In this document: one piece after another, positions 16,720 through 24,068 of the stretch | How positions within the stretch are numbered: the stretch's first letter is position 1 | Layout of the letters: every line of letters begins with the position of its first letter | Assembly: GCA_964638035.1 (NCBI GenBank) | Contig: CAZWXD010000002.1 | Span: 119,821-183,820, forward strand | DNA from: JAGGAG01 sp964638035 | GTDB taxonomy: Bacteria; Gemmatimonadota; Gemmatimonadetes; Gemmatimonadales; GWC2-71-9 | DNA: 64,000 nucleotides | Direction of reading: 5' to 3' | The notes under the pieces: generated by a model | Told to the model about the DNA's origin: nothing | Seen by the model: the letters and a program-made list of their open reading frames with translations, nothing else | Database searches by the model: none | Translations under genes and position numbers: made by a program

Positions 16720-18020
16720 TGTGTGCGCGATGCATGGCCCGGCGGGACCTCCTGAAGGCGGCGCTGGCGCTGCCCCTGGCGCCGCGGATCGTGCGCGCGG
16801 TGCAGGTGCCCGCCGGGGCGAGCTGGCTCCTGGTGCCCATGGACGACAGCCAGTCGGAGCACCTGCGGGCCTACGGGGTGGCGTGGCGCGCCATCCAGCG
16901 CGGGACACGCGCAGAATGGCTCCTCAACTATCGCGGCGGGTCGTTCCTGCTCCCCAATGAGGCCGCCACCACGCGCGATGCCGCGCTCACCGGCGTGGCC
17001 ATCGAGGGACTCGACGACGGCGCCGTCACCACGATCCGGGGGGAGGTGGCGACCTCCAACATGGATGCGGTGCCGCTGGAGAAGGCGCCGAAGATCGCCG
17101 TGTACGTGCCGCCCTTTGCCGCGCCCTGGGACGACGCCGTCACCATGGCGCTCAACTATGCCGGGATCGAGTACGACAAGTTGTGGGACGCCGAGGTCGC
17201 CCGGGACGGCCTGCGCACCTACGACTGGCTGCACCTGCACCACGAGGACTTCACCGGCCAGTACTCCAAGTTCTTCCTGAACTATGCCGGGGCACCGTGG
17301 CTCGAGGACATGGTGCGTCGCAACCGGGAGGTGGCCCGACAGGCGGGGTTCCCCAATGTCCCCGCCCTCAAGAAGGCGGTGGCCGAGGCGATCGCCGCCT
17401 ACGTGGAGCGCGGGGGCTTCCTGTTCGCCATGTGCACCGCCACGGAGACCCTCGACCTGGCACTGGCGAGCGCGGGCGTGGACATCGCGGCCTCCTATGC
17501 CGACGGCACCCCGGTGGATCCGCGGGCCAACGACCGCCTCGACTGGAGCCGGGCCCTGGCCTTCCAGGATGCCCGGCTGGAACTGAGCCCGACCACCCCG
17601 GTGTTTTCGGAGATCGACGGGCACCAGGTCAACTCCGGGGACCGCCGGCAGCCGCTCGGCACGTTCACGCTGTTCAACTTCAGCGCGAAGATCGACCCGG
17701 TGCCCACGATGCTGGTGCAGAACCACCGGCAGGTGATCCCCGACTTCTACGGGCTCACCACGTCCTTCATGCGGCGCACCTTGAAGCCCACCGTGACGAT
17801 CCTCGCCGATGAGCCGGGGGCGCCGTGGGTCAAGTACATTCACGGGGACCGGGGGAAGGGCACCTGGACCTTCTTCGGTGGGCATGACCCGGAGGATCCG
17901 CAGCACCAGATTGGCGATGCGCCAACCGACCTCTCGCTGCACCCCCACTCACCCGGGTACCGGCTCATCCTGAACAACGTCCTCTTCCCGGCAGCAAAGA
18001 AGAAGGAGCTGAAGACCTGA
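16719..18020 (+). CDS. Tat-exported protein of the family often auto-labelled 'asparagine synthetase B'
   Basis: A 433-residue protein with a twin-arginine leader (RRDLLKAALALPLAP). The mature part opens with ASWLLVPMDDSQSEHLRAYG and continues with WLLNYRGGSFLL. It then has LEKAPKIAVYVPP and YDWLHLHHEDFTGQYSKFF. From memory this matches a family common in Bacteroidota that carries the name asparagine synthetase B. I see neither an N-terminal nucleophile cysteine nor an ATP-pyrophosphatase loop, so that name is not supported. The middle part could be a GATase-like fold. Its ATG shares one base with the upstream TAA. Function unknown. Confidence 0.75.
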   Translation: MCARCMARRDLLKAALALPLAPRIVRAVQVPAGASWLLVPMDDSQSEHLRAYGVAWRAIQRGTRAEWLLNYRGGSFLLPNEAATTRDAALTGVAIEGLDDGAVTTIRGEVATSNMDAVPLEKAPKIAVYVPPFAAPWDDAVTMALNYAGIEYDKLWDAEVARDGLRTYDWLHLHHEDFTGQYSKFFLNYAGAPWLEDMVRRNREVARQAGFPNVPALKKAVAEAIAAYVERGGFLFAMCTATETLDLALASAGVDIAASYADGTPVDPRANDRLDWSRALAFQDARLELSPTTPVFSEIDGHQVNSGDRRQPLGTFTLFNFSAKIDPVPTMLVQNHRQVIPDFYGLTTSFMRRTLKPTVTILADEPGAPWVKYIHGDRGKGTWTFFGGHDPEDPQHQIGDAPTDLSLHPHSPGYRLILNNVLFPAAKKKELKT

Positions 18021-18031
18021 CCCCCGGCTCG

Positions 18032-20548
18032 GTGCCCGACCGCCTCTCGCCCCACGTCCGCACCCTGGTTGCCGCCGAGATCCGCGCGGCGGGCGGGCGC
18101 GAGGTGTCGTTCGTGGGCGAGGTCGACCGCGACGGCGTGGTCGTGGCCGCGCGCGTGGTGGCCCGCGGCACGGTGGACTGCGTGCTGGCGCTGCCCGGCG
18201 TGGCCCAGCGGGGCGAGATGCTGCTGCACAACCACCCCGGCGGGAACCTCTCGCCCTCCGGCGCTGACCTCATGGTGGCGGCACAGCTGCACGATGGCGG
18301 GGTCGGGTTCGCCATCGTGAGCAACGATGCCACGCGCTGCTATGTCGTGGTGGAGGTCCCGCGCGAGCGGCAGCAGGCCCGGCTGGACACGCTCGATGTG
18401 GTGGAGATGCTGGGCGAGCATGGGCCGGTCGCCACGACGCTGGGTTCGTGGGAGGACCGGCAGAGCCAGCGGGACATGTGCGCCCACGTGACGGATGGCT
18501 ACAACGATGGCGGCGTGCTGCTGCTGGAGGCCGGCACCGGGGTGGGCAAGAGCTTTGCCTACCTGGTGCCGGCACTCCTGTGGGCCCGGGCCAACGGCGA
18601 GCGCACGGTGGTGAGCACCAACACGATCAACCTGCAGGAACAGCTGGTGGGCAAGGACCTGCCACTCCTGCGCGACGCCCTGGCGGTGGGTGACCAGGTG
18701 CCGACGTTCGCCCTGCTCAAGGGCTGGCGCAACTACCTCTGCCTGGCACGGATGCACCAGGCGGTCGGGGCGCAGCGCACGCTGCTGGAGGCCGACAAGC
18801 ACGATGAGCTGACGGCACTGGCGTCATGGGCCGGCCACACCGGTGACGGCTCGCTGAGCGACCTGCCGGCCTCGCCGAGCCCGGAGGTGTGGGACGAGGT
18901 GAGTGCCGAGAGCGACCTCTGCCCTCGGCTCCGCTGCGAGCACTACGACCGCTGCTTCTTCTTCCGTGCCCGGCGCCAGGCGGCGCAAGCTGACGTGGTC
19001 GTGGCCAATCACCACCTTCTCGCAGCCGACCTTGGCGTGCGCCGGGCCAGCGACAACTGGGAGGAGGCCGCCGTGCTGCCGCCCTACCGGCGCCTGGTGC
19101 TCGATGAGGCGCACCACCTGGAGGATGTCGCCGCCGGCCACCTGGGGTCGCAGGTGTCGAGTCGTACGGTGCGGCGCCTGCTTGCCCGGTTCGAGCGGCA
19201 TGGCCGGGGGCTGGCGCCGACCCTGCTGCACGAGCTGCGGAGCATCGACGACCTGCTGTCGCGCGCGAGCCTCGACGTGCTGCGCGACCGGCTGCTGCCG
19301 GCGCTGCGCGAGGCTCGCGTGGCGTCCGACGCGCTGTTCACCCGGCTGCAGGGGCTCCTGGCCGACGTGCCCGGCGGCCAGCGACGCCTCGATCCCGAGT
19401 TCCAGGCCGACCCGGCATGGGCTGCCGGCCTGGGCGGCGAACTCGACGGGGCATTGCACGCCTTCCGGGTGGTGCGGGATGCGGTGGACGTGATCGCCGG
19501 CCGGCTGGAGCAGGCGGAGCAATCGGAGCGACGCCTGCGGTTGCTCCAGGAACTGCGCGCCGTCGTGGCGCGGCTCGATGCGGTCTGCGATGGGCTGCTG
19601 CTCACGCTGCGCCCGGCACCGGTGCGTGAGGGCGACGGTGCCGACCTCGTGCGTTGGATCCAGCGGAGCGGGCGCCGCGGGGCGGAGGTGACGCTGGCGG
19701 CGGTGCCGGTGGACCTGGCCCCGGTGCTGCGCGAGCTTCTGTTCGACAAGGTGAAGACGGTGGTGCTCACCAGTGCCACGCTGGCGGCATCCGGGGACTT
19801 CGGGTTCATCGAGGAACGACTGGGCCTTGAGGGCAGCAGTTCGCCGGTGACGGTGCGCGAGGTGTTCCCGTCTCCCTTCGACTATCCCTCCCAGTGCCTC
19901 CTTGCCATCCCGAACGACCTCCCCGACCCGCGGGAGGACGAGGCGGGCCACGCGTCGGCGACGCTGACGGCCCTGATCGACCTGGCCAACGCCTCCGATG
20001 GCGGGATGTTTGCCCTGTTCACCAGCCACGCGGCGCTCCAGCGCACCGCGTCGTCGCTGCGGCAGGCGGTGGGCACGCGGTGGCCGTTGCTGGTGCAGGG
20101 CGAGGCGACGCGCGACCAGCTCCTGCGCCGCTTCCGGGAGCTGGGCAATGCGATCCTCCTGGGCACCGACTCGTTCTGGGAAGGCGTGGATGTTCCCGGG
20201 CGGGCGCTGCGCACGCTGGTGCTCTGCAAGCTGCCGTTCAAGGTGCCCTCGGAGCCGCTCACGGCGGCGCGGCTCGAGCGCCTGGCCGAGCAGGGGCACG
20301 ACGGCTTCTTCCACTACCTCCTCCCGCATGCTGCCCTCAAGCTCAAGCAGGGGTTCGGGCGGCTGATCCGGAGCCAGCGGGACGTCGGTGTCGTCGTGCT
20401 GCTCGACAGCCGCGTGGTGCACAAGCGCTATGGCACCCTGGTCCTGGACGGGCTGCCACTTGCCGAGCGCCACGTCGCACCCTGGCCTCAACTGCGCCTC
20501 CGGTGCGAGGACTTCTTTGCCCGGCATGGGATAGGAGCGACCGCCTGA
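18032..20548 (+). CDS. JAMM (RadC/MPN-like)-DinG helicase fusion
   Basis: An 838-residue protein. Residues 1-115 carry a complete JAMM metalloprotease-like signature: Glu30, His66-x-His68 in LLHNHPGGNLSPSGADL, Ser76 and Asp79. The rest is a DinG/XPD superfamily 2 helicase. It has the Q-motif region WEDRQSQRDM, Walker A AGTGVGKS (167-174), four cysteines for a 4Fe-4S cluster (YLC, then LCPRLRCEHYDRC), the DEAH box LDEAHHLE, and C-terminal motifs TSATL, GTDSFWEGVDVPG and QGFGRLIRS. Firmicute DinG has an exonuclease at this position and E. coli DinG has nothing, so the JAMM replacement is notable. The GTG start lies 11 bases after the previous stop. Likely DNA repair or RNA-DNA hybrid removal. 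Confidence 0.85.
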   Translation: MPDRLSPHVRTLVAAEIRAAGGREVSFVGEVDRDGVVVAARVVARGTVDCVLALPGVAQRGEMLLHNHPGGNLSPSGADLMVAAQLHDGGVGFAIVSNDATRCYVVVEVPRERQQARLDTLDVVEMLGEHGPVATTLGSWEDRQSQRDMCAHVTDGYNDGGVLLLEAGTGVGKSFAYLVPALLWARANGERTVVSTNTINLQEQLVGKDLPLLRDALAVGDQVPTFALLKGWRNYLCLARMHQAVGAQRTLLEADKHDELTALASWAGHTGDGSLSDLPASPSPEVWDEVSAESDLCPRLRCEHYDRCFFFRARRQAAQADVVVANHHLLAADLGVRRASDNWEEAAVLPPYRRLVLDEAHHLEDVAAGHLGSQVSSRTVRRLLARFERHGRGLAPTLLHELRSIDDLLSRASLDVLRDRLLPALREARVASDALFTRLQGLLADVPGGQRRLDPEFQADPAWAAGLGGELDGALHAFRVVRDAVDVIAGRLEQAEQSERRLRLLQELRAVVARLDAVCDGLLLTLRPAPVREGDGADLVRWIQRSGRRGAEVTLAAVPVDLAPVLRELLFDKVKTVVLTSATLAASGDFGFIEERLGLEGSSSPVTVREVFPSPFDYPSQCLLAIPNDLPDPREDEAGHASATLTALIDLANASDGGMFALFTSHAALQRTASSLRQAVGTRWPLLVQGEATRDQLLRRFRELGNAILLGTDSFWEGVDVPGRALRTLVLCKLPFKVPSEPLTAARLERLAEQGHDGFFHYLLPHAALKLKQGFGRLIRSQRDVGVVVLLDSRVVHKRYGTLVLDGLPLAERHVAPWPQLRLRCEDFFARHGIGATA

Positions 20549-20549
20549 C

Positions 20550-21209
20550 ATGAGCCGCGATCACGGCACGTCACCCCCGCAGGGCTGGGCTCCTGCCCCG
20601 ACCAAGGTCGTGTGTGTCGGCCGGAACTACGCCGCACATGCGCGCGAGCTGGGCAACGAGGTGCCGGCGGCTCCGCTCCTCTTCCTCAAGCCGCCCAGTG
20701 CACTCCTGCCGCATGGTGGGACGATCCTGCTGCCGCCCGAGTCGCAGCAGGTGGAGTACGAGTCCGAGATCGCCGTAGTCGTCGGGTCGCGCGCCACCGC
20801 GGTGCCCGAGGCCACGGCCCTGCAGCACGTGGCGGGGTACACCTGCTTGAACGATGTCACGGCCCGTGACCTGCAGCGAAGCGATGGGCAGTGGTCGCGC
20901 GCCAAGGGCTTCGACACCTTCTGCCCCGTGGGGCCGGTGCTGGCGACCGGGCTCGATTGGCGCGGGCTGGAGGTCATCGGGCGGGTGAACGGGGTGGAGC
21001 GCCAGCGCGCGCCCACCACCGACATGATCTTCCCAATCCCGTACCTCGTGTCATATATCAGCAGGATCATGACCCTGGAGCCGGGCGACCTCATCGCCAC
21101 GGGCACGCCAGCCGGGGTCGGGCGGTTGCAGCATGGCGACGTGGTGGAAGTCGAGGTGCCCGGTATCGGGATCCTCAGGAACCAGGTGCGCACCAGGGAG
21201 GTGCAATGA
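20550..21209 (+). CDS. Fumarylacetoacetate hydrolase family protein
   Basis: A 219-residue FAH-fold protein. It shows CVGRNYAAHARELG, the substrate loop LFLKPPSALL and the metal-binding EYESEIAVVVG acidic pair. After these come GYTCLNDVTARDLQ, KGFDTFCPVGP and the C-terminal LEPGDLIATGTPAGVG. Relatives include acylpyruvate hydrolases, oxaloacetate decarboxylases and 5-carboxymethyl-2-hydroxymuconate isomerases, so the substrate cannot be chosen from sequence alone. The ATG is one base after the helicase stop, and the gene ends in an ATGA overlap with the aminotransferase, suggesting co-expression. Confidence 0.88.
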   Translation: MSRDHGTSPPQGWAPAPTKVVCVGRNYAAHARELGNEVPAAPLLFLKPPSALLPHGGTILLPPESQQVEYESEIAVVVGSRATAVPEATALQHVAGYTCLNDVTARDLQRSDGQWSRAKGFDTFCPVGPVLATGLDWRGLEVIGRVNGVERQRAPTTDMIFPIPYLVSYISRIMTLEPGDLIATGTPAGVGRLQHGDVVEVEVPGIGILRNQVRTREVQ

Positions 21210-22402
21210 TTCGCTTCAGTGACCGGCTCGCGGCGCTCCCCGGCTACCCGCTGGCCGAGATCCCCTCCATCAAGCGGCGGCTCATCGAGGCCGGGATGGA
21301 TGTCATCGACCTCGGCGCCGGGGACAACGACACCCCGCCACCAGCCTCGGTGGTGGCGGCGATGCGATCGGCGCTCGACGTGCCCGGGCTGAGCAAGTAC
21401 GGCTTCCAGCAGGGCAACCCCGCCTTCCGGCAGGCCATCGCGCGCTGGGTGGAGCGCCGGTTCGGGATGCAGGTGGACCCGGTGACGGAGACGCTCCCCC
21501 TGATCGGTTCCAAGGAGGGACTGTCCCACCTGGCGATGGCCGTGATCAACCCGGGTGACATCGCCATCGTGCCGGAACCCGGTTACCAGGCCTACATCGG
21601 CGGCGCGCTGCTCTCGGGTGGCGTGGCGCACCTCGTACCGCTCCGGCCCGAGCGGCGGTTCCTGCTGGAACTCGACGACCTCCCGTCCGAGGTCCTTTCA
21701 CGCGCGAAGATCGTGTTCGCCAACTATCCCAACAACCCGACGGCTGCGATCGCGCCCATGGACTACCTGGAGCGGCTGGTCGCGTCGTGCCGTCGGCACG
21801 GGATCCTGCTGGCATACGACAACGCCTACTGCGAACTCACCTATGATGGCTACCGGGCACCGAGCATCTTCGAGGTGCCCGGCGCGCGGGACGTCGCCAT
21901 CGAGTTCTTCTCGCTGTCGAAGAGCTACTCGATGACCGGCTGGCGCATCGGGTTTGCGGTGGGCCGGCCCGAGCTGGTGGGCGCGCTGACCCGGGTCAAG
22001 TCGTACGTGGACACGGGGCCGTGGCTCGCGATCCAGCAGGCAGCGGTCACGGCGCTGGACCACTCCGATGAGCTGGTGGCCCCCGTGCGGGCCGAGCTCG
22101 AGCGCCGCCGGGACGCCACCGCGGCAGCCCTGGCGGCTCATGGATTCACCTGCGACCTGCCCAGGGCCGCGATGTACTTCTGGGTTCCGCTGCCGGCCGG
22201 CATCCCGTCGCAGGCGTTCACCCGTCGCGCGCTCGAGGAGAAGGGCGTCGTTGTCCTGCCGGGGAGCGGGTTTGGTCCCGCCGGAGAGGGCTTCTTCCGT
22301 ATTGCCCTCTCGACTGGTGCTGACCGCTTGGCCGAGGGGGTGCGGCGCCTGGGTGAGGTGCTCGCGTCAGTAGCGGGCGGCCAGCTCACGGGAACGCGCT
22401 GA
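21206..22402 (+). CDS. Class I/II aminotransferase, LL-diaminopimelate aminotransferase-like
   Basis: A 398-residue PLP enzyme. The ATG at 21206 has GGGAGG upstream and overlaps the previous stop. Key parts are IDLGAGDNDTPPP, the YGFQQGNPAFRQAIARW entry, the NYPNNPTAA motif and the PLP lysine motif FFSLSKSYSMTGWRIGF. A late GEGFFRIALS contains the substrate-binding arginine. The sequence is close to the DapL/LL-DAP aminotransferase and alanine or aspartate aminotransferase groups. I prefer the DapL-like group from the N-terminal LGAGDNDTPPP phrase, but a search is needed. No other lysine pathway gene is visible here. Confidence 0.8.
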   Translation: MIRFSDRLAALPGYPLAEIPSIKRRLIEAGMDVIDLGAGDNDTPPPASVVAAMRSALDVPGLSKYGFQQGNPAFRQAIARWVERRFGMQVDPVTETLPLIGSKEGLSHLAMAVINPGDIAIVPEPGYQAYIGGALLSGGVAHLVPLRPERRFLLELDDLPSEVLSRAKIVFANYPNNPTAAIAPMDYLERLVASCRRHGILLAYDNAYCELTYDGYRAPSIFEVPGARDVAIEFFSLSKSYSMTGWRIGFAVGRPELVGALTRVKSYVDTGPWLAIQQAAVTALDHSDELVAPVRAELERRRDATAAALAAHGFTCDLPRAAMYFWVPLPAGIPSQAFTRRALEEKGVVVLPGSGFGPAGEGFFRIALSTGADRLAEGVRRLGEVLASVAGGQLTGTR

Positions 22403-22469
22403 GGGTGGACGTGTCGCCCCGCACGCACACGGTGCACGGCATCGGCGCCATGATGGCGCTTGCCGCGGC

Positions 22470-22994
22470 GTGGCCCGGGTGCATCGAGGCGCAGGTGCCG
22501 GCTGGGCATCGGGCCCGCAGTACGCATCCGGCCGGCTGTGGGCCCCGGTGGTGCGCCATACCGTGTCGATCGCCGCGCGCCCGGCGCCACCGCCCCGCGG
22601 GGTGCAGGCGGCCGTCCGGGCGATGGTGAGCGCGGCGCTCGACAGCAGTGAGCGGGAAGCCGCGGCGCGGCCACCCAGTGCGCCAGCATGGAAGGGCGAG
22701 GTGGCGGGTGCCGAGTTCGGGCTCGATCGTGAGTGGCTGGTCGTGGCCGGCGCGCGGATACCTGCGGCCGTGCTGGGCCTCCTGCCCGTGAGCGCCGGCT
22801 CGCCGAGCCCGGACCAGTGGGAGGACGCGCGCCTCCTGGCTGACCGGCGCGCCGACATCGAGCGTGCCGCGGCGCGGGCCAGCTACCACGACTACTACCG
22901 GGCCGCCATCGCCAGCATTCGCGAGCGCCGGGAGTTCGAGCGCAAGCTGAACGCGGCCCAGCGGACGCTCCCGGCCGCTCCCGGGTCACGGTGA
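22470..22994 (+). CDS. Hypothetical protein; N-terminus probably lost to a frameshift
   Basis: About 174 residues, helical and charged at the C-terminus (ADIERAAARASYHDYYRAAI). Its first codons look wrong. Between 22405 and about 22495 the neighbouring frame has the codon use of a real gene. That frame starts at a GTG three bases after the aminotransferase stop and encodes a signal-like stretch MMALAAAWPGCIEAQ. From about 22500 the high-GC third-position pattern moves to this frame. One extra base near 22495-22505 would fuse the two into a secreted protein of about 195 residues starting at 22405. I recognise no family. It overlaps the next gene as GTGA. Confidence 0.55.
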   Translation: MARVHRGAGAGWASGPQYASGRLWAPVVRHTVSIAARPAPPPRGVQAAVRAMVSAALDSSEREAAARPPSAPAWKGEVAGAEFGLDREWLVVAGARIPAAVLGLLPVSAGSPSPDQWEDARLLADRRADIERAAARASYHDYYRAAIASIRERREFERKLNAAQRTLPAAPGSR

Positions 22995-23443
22995 AGCTCC
23001 TCGACACCGACGAGACCATCCTCGTGGTCACCGGGACCGGCATCGCAGCCGAGGACCGCGACCGCCCGCTCGCCTACTGGCTCAAGGCCGAGATCGACCG
23101 GCAGGGGGCCAACCATCCCTATCGCCGCGCGATCGTCGTGGGTGACCAGTGGTACCAGGACAACCGGGTCTTCCACCTCAATCCCACGATCGCCATCGGT
23201 GGGCCCGGCGTGAACCTGGTGGCGCAGGAGCTTGCCGGGGCGCTGCCGGTGGTGCACATGGAAGGCGAGCGGATGTGGGTGCAATCCGGGCACGACAATG
23301 GGGTACCCAGGGCATGCCTGTGGGGCGTGGACCTGGCGGGTACGGCGCGCGCGGTCGAGCACTTCGTGACCGAGGGGCTGCTGCGCGCGATGCTGGCGGA
23401 GCAGTGGCGGCCGCGCCCCGAGGGCGGCGGAGCGTTCGCCTAG
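22991..23443 (+). CDS. Hypothetical protein
   Basis: A 150-residue protein starting at a GTG that overlaps the previous stop (GTGA). There is no signal peptide or membrane segment. It contains ETILVVTGTGI, a conserved-looking RAIVVGDQWYQDN and NPTIAIGGPGVNLVAQELAG, then WGVDLAGTARAVEHFV. The IGGPGVN phrase recalls small Rossmann-like or S-layer outer-domain glycine loops, but this is too weak for an assignment. It is the last gene of the plus-strand run from rsmI. Its TAG stop shares CTAG with the stop of the convergent gene at 23440. Confidence 0.65.
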   Translation: MKLLDTDETILVVTGTGIAAEDRDRPLAYWLKAEIDRQGANHPYRRAIVVGDQWYQDNRVFHLNPTIAIGGPGVNLVAQELAGALPVVHMEGERMWVQSGHDNGVPRACLWGVDLAGTARAVEHFVTEGLLRAMLAEQWRPRPEGGGAFA

Positions 23444-24033
23444 GGTCGGTTGGGGTCGAGCAGGTCTTCCAGGGCCTTGTCCACGATCTCGGTGGTCTTC
23501 CCCTCGATGAGCCGGGTCAGGATCTCCGCAGCTTCAGCAGCGAGGTCGTCCCGGTGCAGGCGATCCCGGTCAAACCGGACGATCTGTCCCAGCGGGAAGG
23601 CGACGACACGGTCCATGTCCTCGTCGTCGCCATCGGCCACGGCGTCTTCATAACCTGCGCCGGGCACGGATGCCGCCCACGGGGCATCTTCCTCGTCATC
23701 CTCCTCGCCCTCGTCCCCCTCCTCCTCCTCCTCCATGAGCGCGTCGGGCAAGGTGAGGAGCGCAAAGAGCTGGCACTGGACCCCGGGTGACTGTTCCCTG
23801 GCAACCAGGACGATCTGCACCGGGTCCGCGAACAGGCCATGCTCGTTGACCTGTGCCCACATCACCGGTGACACCACGCAGCGGGCGATGAGGTGCTCGT
23901 TGCGGTACGTGCCCATGCAGAGCATGCCCTCGGGAGTCCGCTCGTCCTCCACGAGGGCGACCCGGAGGGCGACCGGCTTCTCGGCCGCGGCATAGGCCGC
24001 CGCACCACCGTCAGCAGGCTCGGGGGCAGTCAT
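23440..24033 (-). CDS. Hypothetical acidic protein
   Basis: A 197-residue cytoplasmic protein. The beta-rich first half (KPVALRVALVEDERTPEGMLC, VVSPVMWAQVNEHGLFADP) is followed by a strongly acidic linker (residues about 100-140, mostly Glu and Asp). A conserved-looking end, FPLGQIVRFDRDRLHRDDLAAE and RLIEGKTTEIVDKALEDLL, follows. The start at ATG 24033 is supported by a TACCTT hexamer six bases upstream, which predicts a leaderless mRNA. The reading frame upstream of it looks non-coding. I know no family for it. Its stop overlaps the convergent gene stop within CTAG. Confidence 0.7.
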   Translation of the reverse strand: MTAPEPADGGAAAYAAAEKPVALRVALVEDERTPEGMLCMGTYRNEHLIARCVVSPVMWAQVNEHGLFADPVQIVLVAREQSPGVQCQLFALLTLPDALMEEEEEGDEGEEDDEEDAPWAASVPGAGYEDAVADGDDEDMDRVVAFPLGQIVRFDRDRLHRDDLAAEAAEILTRLIEGKTTEIVDKALEDLLDPNRP

Positions 24034-24039
24034 GGGTGC

Positions 24040-24045
24040 AAGGTA
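24040..24045 (-). promoter_or_regulatory. TAnnTT -10-like element, leaderless spacing
   Basis: TACCTT on the minus strand with six bases to the ATG at 24033, so transcription would start at or next to the start codon. Confidence 0.45.
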
Positions 24046-24068
24046 ATGGGAGCGCGCGGGCCGGCGCG

